In this document: in pieces, positions 5,301 to 9,554 of the stretch
How the letters are laid out: every line of letters begins with the position of its first letter
How positions within the stretch are numbered: the first letter of the stretch is position 1
Assembly (NCBI GenBank): GCA_910583755.1
Contig: CAJTZO010000057.1
Location: 1-9,554, forward strand
Source of the DNA: an uncultured Clostridia bacterium
GTDB taxonomy: Bacteria; Bacillota; Clostridia; Lachnospirales; Anaerotignaceae
DNA length: 9,554 bases
Reading direction: 5' to 3'
Notes under the pieces: generated by a model
The model's input: the letters and a program-made list of their open reading frames with translations, nothing else
What the model was told of the DNA's origin: nothing
Databases searched by the model: none
Translations under genes and position numbers: made by a program

Positions 5301-7576
5301 ATCAAATTAAAAAAATGGAAGAAATAATTCACTTTGCGGAAGAACATAAGACTGCTGCTCTGATTAGTTTTAAGTATTATGATAGCAGTAAATCTGATGA
5401 TGGATCTCATGCTATTTTAGGCTATGCTATTGAAAATGGAAGATTCCATTTTAACATTGGAGGTATTGACTATCAATTTGATCATCGAGTATTAACTTAT
5501 GATCCAAATAGTTCTGGAAAAAATCAAAATCGTTATAATTATTCTATTTATTATAATGATACAACTTGGGCGATACCTGGATATAGTATTGATGGTGTTG
5601 TGAGTAAAGATAATAATTTTGATAAAGATTCAAATGACAATACTGCTCAATTTAGAATTGTTATTGCAGATACGAATTTTATCAATGCAGTAGACTATCG
5701 CACAGGTAAAAAGAATTTTAATTCTGTGCAAAAAAATGCCTATCTTTATACAAATAGCAAAAAAAGATTTGCAGTTAATACTCCTAATGGAGTAGATAGT
5801 GTCCAGAATGGTTTGTTTAATGGGAGAAATACTATTAGTGATAATGGTGGTGTTATTTTAGTAGATGCTGCAAACAGTGATTTTAATGAGAATCAATCTT
5901 ACTCTATTGCCTATTCAGATTTAGATAGTGATTATGAAATTGTTTCTGAAGAGGAACCAATTAGTTTTTCATTAGGATATGAAAACTATTATTTAAGTGC
6001 AAATTCAGACCAACCTGGAAATGTAAAGTTCTCACCAAATGGTAAAGTGGAACTCACTGCCAAAGAAGATAGTTCTAGCAGTTTAAGCATTACAGCAAAT
6101 GATGGTTATCATCCTTTACCTTGGCATACAATTTCTATAGAGAATCCAGATACTAAAGAGATTTCTCTTGAATTAAATAAGGATGGCGTTTTGCTTGAAG
6201 GTGATGACCTCACAAATATTACTATTTATGGTACAGATGAAGAGGAAACACAAGAATTAAAATTCTCTACAGAAGAAAATAAAGTTTTGGTTTCAGAGGA
6301 AAAAGAGGAGTTAGTAATCTTAGAGGATAGCAATAAAGATGGTATTTTCGACAAAGTGGTGTATCCAACAGAAAAACCTAAACCAGAAGAACCAGATGAC
6401 CCTAACAAGCCAGATGAACCTAGCAAACCAAGTACACCAGAAGAGCCTAGCAAGCCAAATAAGCCTAACAAGCCAGTTACACCTAACAAACCAAATGTAC
6501 CAACTACACCAGATAACCCAACTACACCAGAACAACAATTTACAATTACATTTTCTGGTAATGGCGGAAGGATTGACGATGAAACTTTAAAAACCATTCT
6601 AACAAGTAAGGATGGCAAAATAACAAGTTTACCTGTACCAGTTAGAACAGGTTATACTTTTGATGGCTGGTTTACTGAAAGATATGATGGAGAAGAAATC
6701 ACAGCAGAAACTGTATTTACACAGGATACCACAGTCTATGCTCAATGGACAAATAACAGCTCTAACAACTCTAGCAGTTCCAGTTCTAGTGGTGGTAGTA
6801 GCAGCCATAGAGGTAGTAGCAGTTCTTCCTCTAAATCTATAGCAAGCGACCAAAAAGCAAAAGTTTCTTGTACTGCTGGTGGAACTGTCATCGCTAACAA
6901 TGATGGTACAGCAACCATTACTCCAAATGACGGCTACAAAGTTTTTGCTATTTCCATAAACGGAGAAAAGGCAGATATACCATCAGATGGCAAATTAACC
7001 AATCTAAAAAGTGAAGATACTGTTATGGTACGTTTTGACCCAATTTCTGAAATCATCGCAACCTCAGCACCTTCTAACAACTCTAACAAGTTTGAAGATG
7101 TTTTACCAAATGCTTGGTACTATGAAGCAGTAAATTATGTTGTAGCACACAATTTATTTTCTGGCATGAGTGTAACAAAATTTGCTCCTAACGATACTAT
7201 GACTCGTGCCATGCTTATGACAGTATTGGCTCGTATGGACGGACAAGATGTAACAGGTGGTTCTACATGGTACGAAAAAGGTATGAATTGGGCAAAACAA
7301 AAACAAATATCTGATGGAACAAATCCACAGTCTGATATTACAAGAGAACAACTTGCTGCTATGTTATATCGCTATGCTGGTTATCCAGCTACAACTGGAA
7401 ATTTATCTCAATTTTCAGATAACAAACAAACAAGCAATTATGCAAAATCAGCACTTTGTTGGGCAACAGAAAAAGGCATTATTTCTGGCAAAGGAAATAA
7501 TATACTTGACCCAAAAGGAAAAGCAACTCGTGCAGAAGTCGCAGCAATGCTAATGAAATTCTGTGAAATGAGATAA
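2366..7576 (+). CDS. Secreted SLH-anchored BspA-like LRR surface protein with putative cysteine protease domain
   Basis: This is a cell-surface protein of 1736 residues, probably an adhesin or host/substrate-binding factor. Signs in order: a signal peptide (1-26, cut after ALA); a Glu-rich repetitive stalk (27-190); a BspA-type cap (ASGTCGENLTWTL, from 196) followed by seven leucine-rich units of 22-23 residues (TIPDSVTSIGxYAF pattern, about 260-421); an unrecognised beta-rich stretch (about 470-660); and a second cap with a short repeat (about 667-800). Next is a papain-like protease candidate with C913 in GGSCRGMS, H1015 in DGSHAILGY and D1046 in TYDPN. Unassigned sequence follows, then a Pro/Lys linker (1337-1391), an InlB-type repeat (1393-1462, GYTFDGWF), a Ser-rich spacer (1464-1492) and three SLH domains (about 1575-1736) that bind cell-wall polymer. 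The ATG at 2366 is preferred over the in-frame one at 2348 because GAGGGGG (2353-2359) is 6 nt upstream of it and a Lys-rich signal peptide begins there. The gene has its own terminator. Protease activity is inferred from motif spacing only. Confidence 0.9.
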   Translation: MKKKRKALSLLLSLCMVTSMCSPALAEELSNEMEILDEQIEYIEDIQQEQQKRQEQIDETVTEEEQEVISNKETINEEIRDEEQNITPSEEVSKEEDSNDEQEIISNEDINNKTDTNVEQKVIPNENDEDVKLEENENQETTPNEEKENTESNKDDSEEISKEENDNEENTEENIFEEEDKQEKEEEITTASKDVASGTCGENLTWTLENGTLTISGTGDMSDNYNTYDHYTPWHTYTINEVIISDGVNSIANYAFWRTDYLRYVTIPKSVVSIGNFAFENCINLESVVIPDGVVNIGGGAFSRCYNLHSITIPDSVNNIGGGAFSSTGLTSIIIPNGVTSIKRDTFSFCSVLPSITIPNSVISIEESAFEHCSRLTSIEIPDSVTSIGDYAFADCSNLSSIRIPDSVTSIGKYIFGTSDEYYHGECLNLTDIYYGGSEDQWKTLINSNNPLPDSVTVHYNSTEPDDPNPDNPEALNGFVNLLTEWNESTREVKFGNTFITLTRYFIAEDAVLPSDNLTDFIDKYIWVETEPGATESETKVIRIQALDSKLGTLTAASKSNVTIDGTTYPFIGSNPPLFISEPYDILYHKIGDTVVSVQSLSKKTGTLEEWDGTKNQVTIGREVFDTNYVTDMSFLGNLSQIIGSKVDYLLLDNVVFRITPVGDKEIASGKCGDNLTWTIKDGTLTISGTGDMYDYEEMENATTSAPWEKHYEEISKIVITDEVTSIGDYAFYCLTYTKSISIGKDIKRVGKSTFEATASKIVFNGKAPNEIDISAFGATEGSKPTEIYCNYDSDKQGWNNVIAKQYANSFLSWIYSGDASDKLAVEDMWSFANDFCKEEDGYYITSDDFDKLLKNLSWTEKIHIIYDNPSEVKNKIIWNVGSALLDLLQKKDKLLYNIDGNIENHTNWGGSCRGMSAIVALVKSNIIATSELDNSKTTLSEVPINLHIQSIINFYQMQQKIPTIADLQAAFMKQDQEDQIKKMEEIIHFAEEHKTAALISFKYYDSSKSDDGSHAILGYAIENGRFHFNIGGIDYQFDHRVLTYDPNSSGKNQNRYNYSIYYNDTTWAIPGYSIDGVVSKDNNFDKDSNDNTAQFRIVIADTNFINAVDYRTGKKNFNSVQKNAYLYTNSKKRFAVNTPNGVDSVQNGLFNGRNTISDNGGVILVDAANSDFNENQSYSIAYSDLDSDYEIVSEEEPISFSLGYENYYLSANSDQPGNVKFSPNGKVELTAKEDSSSSLSITANDGYHPLPWHTISIENPDTKEISLELNKDGVLLEGDDLTNITIYGTDEEETQELKFSTEENKVLVSEEKEELVILEDSNKDGIFDKVVYPTEKPKPEEPDDPNKPDEPSKPSTPEEPSKPNKPNKPVTPNKPNVPTTPDNPTTPEQQFTITFSGNGGRIDDETLKTILTSKDGKITSLPVPVRTGYTFDGWFTERYDGEEITAETVFTQDTTVYAQWTNNSSNNSSSSSSSGGSSSHRGSSSSSSKSIASDQKAKVSCTAGGTVIANNDGTATITPNDGYKVFAISINGEKADIPSDGKLTNLKSEDTVMVRFDPISEIIATSAPSNNSNKFEDVLPNAWYYEAVNYVVAHNLFSGMSVTKFAPNDTMTRAMLMTVLARMDGQDVTGGSTWYEKGMNWAKQKQISDGTNPQSDITREQLAAMLYRYAGYPATTGNLSQFSDNKQTSNYAKSALCWATEKGIISGKGNNILDPKGKATRAEVAAMLMKFCEMR
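3145..3630 (+). repeat. Tandem 66-69 bp coding repeats (BspA-type LRR units)
   Basis: Seven tandem units encode leucine-rich repeats of the LRR_5/TpLRR type, each with an IPxxVxxI core and ending near AFxxC. At DNA level the word ATACCAGATAGTGTTA recurs in several units with few changes. This suggests recent unit duplication, or a substrate for slippage and recombination that changes repeat number. Confidence 0.8.
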
Positions 7577-7597
7577 TTCTAATAAGTCTTTGAAGTT

Positions 7598-7635
7598 AAA
7601 AAGGAGAACAACAATTTTTAGTGTTCTCCTTTTTT
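7598..7635 (+). terminator. Rho-independent terminator of the surface-protein gene
   Basis: AAAAAGGAGAACA (7598-7610) pairs with TGTTCTCCTTTTT (7622-7634) around an 11-nt loop and ends in a T-run, 21 nt after the stop codon. It is closely similar to 668-707 in stem, loop (AATTTTTA) and upstream flank. Confidence 0.85.
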
Positions 7636-7705
7636 AATGTAAATATATAAAATAATAAATCACTCAAATTACAGTAAATTTATACTCAATGTAAAATTAC
7701 TCCTT

Positions 7706-7735
7706 TTGTTGTAAATTGATTATAGAAAGTATAGT
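7706..7735 (+). promoter_or_regulatory. Weak candidate promoter for the small gene
   Basis: TATAGT (7730-7735) is a good -10 match and ends 25 nt before the start codon at 7761. The -35 candidate TTGTTG (7706-7711, 18-bp spacing) is poor. The gene has terminators on both sides, so a promoter of its own is expected in 7636-7750. Confidence 0.3.
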
Positions 7736-7760
7736 TGATTTGAACTAAAGGAGGTTTCTT

Positions 7761-7913
7761 ATGTCATTGAATACGAAATTTATACCACTTGCAAAACCAT
7801 ATAATCATAAAATCAAAAATATCACGTTTGTTGTTTCCTCATTTGGAAATCAAAATACAACTGCTTGTGCTGAAGATATACTATTTGATATGCTTCAGCA
7901 TAAGAATCAATAA
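7761..7913 (+). CDS. Small 50-residue protein, possibly TnpW-like ICE protein
   Basis: The frame runs from ATG to TAA and has an excellent ribosome-binding site (AAAGGAGG, 7747-7754, 6-nt spacer). The protein starts MSLNTKFIPLAKPYNHKIK and continues with ITFVVSSFGN and a C-terminal AEDILFDML helix. It has no signal peptide or membrane segment. The TFVVS...AEDxL pattern resembles small proteins annotated as transposon-encoded TnpW in clostridial elements, but this is a recollection, and function is unknown even for that family. It stands alone between two terminators. A stem of about 12 bp (7864-7875 with 7893-7904) lies in its 3' coding end. Confidence 0.75.
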   Translation: MSLNTKFIPLAKPYNHKIKNITFVVSSFGNQNTTACAEDILFDMLQHKNQ

Positions 7914-7930
7914 GAGGCTATATAAACATA

Positions 7931-7967
7931 AAAAGGACAATCTGTTTTTTGCAGACTGTCCTTTTTT
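7931..7967 (+). terminator. Rho-independent terminator after the small gene
   Basis: AAAAGGACAATCTG (7931-7944) pairs with CAGACTGTCCTTTT (7952-7965) with one G-U pair and a 7-nt loop. It ends in six T, 17 nt after the small gene's stop codon. Confidence 0.85.
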
Positions 7968-8038
7968 ATATGAATACCAATATCTTGAATTACTGTTTTT
8001 CCTTCCTATTTTCGTACCACCGCAATAATGTTTCGACA

Positions 8039-8116
8039 CAGTTAATGGCAGGTGGAGGGGTTGTGTTAATTGGTATGAATTTAATCCCTTTACTTGCGAA
8101 CTTATTTAATGTATGA
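8039..8116 (+). pseudogene. 3' remnant of Maff2-family (VirB2-like) pilin gene
   Basis: The 25 codons before the TGA at 8114 read QLMAGGGVVLIGMNLIPLL and then ANLFNV. This is the C-terminal end typical of the short Maff2-type membrane proteins encoded just upstream of VirB6/TrbL in Tn1549-like elements, where they are thought to be VirB2-like pilins. The N-terminal part, including the first membrane helix, is absent. The frame stays open upstream to about 7979 but shows no resemblance and no start with a ribosome-binding site. The position 17 nt before the TrbL-like gene is the normal one. A 5' deletion is the likely cause, and an intact copy may exist outside the window. Confidence 0.7.
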
Positions 8117-8133
8117 CAGAAAGGAGTTAATTT

Positions 8134-9006
8134 ATGCAGAACATTCTGGAACAGATTGAACAATGGATAAAAGAGTTTTTAATCGACTGTATTACAGGAA
8201 ATCTGACTGGAATGTTTGACGAAGTCAATTCAAAAGTAGGAGAGATAGCAGCAGAAGTCGGTAAGACACCACAATTATGGAATAGTGGTGTCTTTTCCAT
8301 GATACAAAATTTATCAGAAGCGATTATCATTCCTATTGCTGGATTGATAGTAACATTCGTTTTGTGTTATGAGTTAATCAGCATGATAATTGAAAAAAAC
8401 AATCTACATGGTGACTTTGACACATTCCAGTTATTCAAATGGATATTCAAAACATTTGTTGCAACATACATTGTTACTCATACATTTGATATTGTCATAG
8501 CAATATTTGAATTATCACAAAATATAGTTAATCAAAGTGCTGGTGTTATCAATGGTAATACAGAAATAGATTTTAATACCATCATAGGCGATTTAACAGA
8601 ACAGTTAGAAAGTATGGAAGTGGGAGAACTATTTTTACTTTTGATTGAAACATCATTAGTAGGACTGACAATGAATGCTGTTTCTATTTGTGTTACACTT
8701 GTACTATTAGGAAGAATGATAGAAATTTATGTTTATTGTTCTATTGGAGCAATTCCCTTTTCTACTATGACAAACAGAGAATGGGGAAGTATGGGAAACA
8801 ACTATTTAAAAGGTCTTGTAGCATTGGGATTACAAGGCTTTTTTGTTATGGTATGTGTTGCAATTTACACTGTTTTGGTGCAGAGCATAGCAACAGCAGA
8901 AAACCTACATATAGCCATATGGACTTGTGCAGGTTATACGATTTTGTTATGTTATTCCCTTTTCAAAACAGGAAGTGTATCCAAATCAATACTCAATGCT
9001 CATTAA
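8134..9006 (+). CDS. VirB6/TrbL-like conjugal transfer membrane protein
   Basis: This polytopic inner-membrane protein of 290 residues corresponds to the VirB6/TrbL channel component of type IV secretion in Gram-positive conjugative elements (the CD1112-type family of clostridial CTns, from memory). An amphipathic N-terminus (1-50, WIKEFLIDCITGNLTGMF) is followed by hydrophobic segments near 61-85, 103-125, 164-210 (possibly two), 226-250 and 258-275. The NREWGSMGNNYLKG stretch (214-227) is characteristic of the family as I recall it. The start is supported by AAAGGAG (8118-8124). It follows the pilin remnant by 17 nt and precedes the next gene by 22 nt, so it sits in a transfer operon. Length is normal and nothing appears broken. 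Confidence 0.85.
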   Translation: MQNILEQIEQWIKEFLIDCITGNLTGMFDEVNSKVGEIAAEVGKTPQLWNSGVFSMIQNLSEAIIIPIAGLIVTFVLCYELISMIIEKNNLHGDFDTFQLFKWIFKTFVATYIVTHTFDIVIAIFELSQNIVNQSAGVINGNTEIDFNTIIGDLTEQLESMEVGELFLLLIETSLVGLTMNAVSICVTLVLLGRMIEIYVYCSIGAIPFSTMTNREWGSMGNNYLKGLVALGLQGFFVMVCVAIYTVLVQSIATAENLHIAIWTCAGYTILLCYSLFKTGSVSKSILNAH

Positions 9007-9028
9007 AAAAAGAAAGGAATGAAAACAG

Positions 9029-9554
9029 ATGAGTCATTTTTATTTACAAGGATTTCATGATGTAGATATTATGAAATCTTTACAGGAAATTGCAGAAAAA
9101 AATACTGTTTTTTATCAAACAGATTTTTTAATTGACAAACAAATAGTAAAACAAGCAGCAGAAAGTACATCACTTGATGATAAAAATTTGATATGGATTT
9201 CAAGAGAAAAAGGAACACATTGTTTTAATGAAAGAAATTCTTTCATTGCAGATACTCCTGAATACAACAAATTTATGCTTTACAAAAATAACACAGATGT
9301 ACTTGCCTTTTCTGTAGAAATAAAAGAAGTGCAAAATGAAGTAATAAAAGGAAATATTTATGCAATAGATTATGCAGAGCAATGCTTATTCAGACAAAAA
9401 AACTGCTTTCTATTAGAAAGCGTTGCAGTTACATTTGAAAATGGGAATAAAGAAGTGTTTTCAAGTGAGGAATATTTTCAAAATATAGCACAGTTACAAC
9501 AGAAATATGGACAAATCAAGGAGGTACACTATGAAGCAAAACAAGAATTACAAA
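9029..9554 (+). CDS. Conserved-looking ICE protein of unknown function, open at window end
   Basis: At least 175 codons are open from an ATG with AAAGGA about 11 nt upstream, and no stop is reached within the window. It begins MSHFYLQGFHDVDIMK and contains LIWISREKGTHCFNE and a C-terminal KYGQIKEVHYEAK. The protein is hydrophilic with no membrane segment or signal peptide, so probably cytoplasmic. Proteins with a similar start and the same place after the VirB6-like gene occur in Tn1549-like elements as far as I recall; their role is not known to me. It is co-oriented and probably co-transcribed with the TrbL-like gene. The next gene starts inside its 3' end in another frame, so this gene probably ends shortly past the window. 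Confidence 0.75.
   Translation, partial: MSHFYLQGFHDVDIMKSLQEIAEKNTVFYQTDFLIDKQIVKQAAESTSLDDKNLIWISREKGTHCFNERNSFIADTPEYNKFMLYKNNTDVLAFSVEIKEVQNEVIKGNIYAIDYAEQCLFRQKNCFLLESVAVTFENGNKEVFSSEEYFQNIAQLQQKYGQIKEVHYEAKQELQ
9531..9554 (+). CDS. Start of a further transfer-operon gene (partial)
   Basis: ATG at 9531 follows a perfect AAGGAGG (9518-9524) with a 6-nt spacer, in a different frame from the gene it overlaps. Only MKQNKNYK is visible. In related elements a PrgI-like or VirB4-like gene follows in this region, but eight residues cannot identify the product. Confidence 0.5.

Noticed and set aside
6226..6618. 130-codon antisense open frame
   Set aside because: It is a mirror of the Pro/Lys-rich linker and InlB-type repeat, giving Gly/Leu/Ser low-complexity protein. 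The + strand frame is clearly the coding one.
8688..9032. 114-codon + strand open frame inside the VirB6-like gene
   Set aside because: It lies in another frame of a well-supported membrane-protein gene and has no ribosome-binding site or recognisable content.

Overview
The window is very AT-rich, with Shine-Dalgarno sites of the AAGGAGG type and many A- or T-ending codons. This fits a low-GC Firmicute, probably a gut clostridium. The right end carries conjugation genes of the kind found in Tn1549-like (clostridial CTn-type) integrative and conjugative elements: a VirB6/TrbL-like membrane protein preceded by the tail of a Maff2-type VirB2-like pilin gene. The element family is inferred from protein resemblance recalled from memory; no search was run.

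Layout. Positions 1-100 hold a strong imperfect hairpin, a GC-rich stretch and two smaller hairpins, a pattern resembling an oriT or mobilisation region. Positions 100-660 are AT-rich and I see no convincing gene there. A terminator follows (668-707). Next comes a compact recombinase cassette. A tyrosine integrase gene (968-2113) is flanked by two 29-bp copies of a palindromic site in inverted orientation (735-763 and 2137-2165). Inside these lie two 26-bp direct repeats (913-938 and 2069-2094), the second within the 3' end of the integrase gene. After a structured leader comes a gene for a 1736-residue secreted protein (2366-7576). It has a signal peptide, a Glu-rich stalk, BspA-type leucine-rich repeats, a putative papain-like cysteine protease domain, a Pro-rich linker, an InlB-type repeat and three C-terminal SLH anchors. 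Its terminator (7598-7635) is a near copy of the one before the cassette. A 50-codon gene with its own terminator follows.

The conjugation genes resume with a 25-codon remnant of the Maff2-like pilin, a complete VirB6/TrbL-like gene (8134-9006), a conserved-looking gene of unknown function open to the window end (9029-), and the start of one more gene (9531-).

Interpretation. The simplest reading is that an accessory module (integrase cassette plus surface adhesin/protease, possibly also the small gene) sits in the transfer region of a conjugative element, next to a truncated pilin gene. The most notable point is that the outer 29-bp sites are exact reverse complements, including their asymmetric 3-bp centres. 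That is the geometry expected for inversion of the integrase segment rather than simple excision. Because the segment lies directly upstream of a large surface-protein gene, a phase-variation role is a reasonable but unproven hypothesis.
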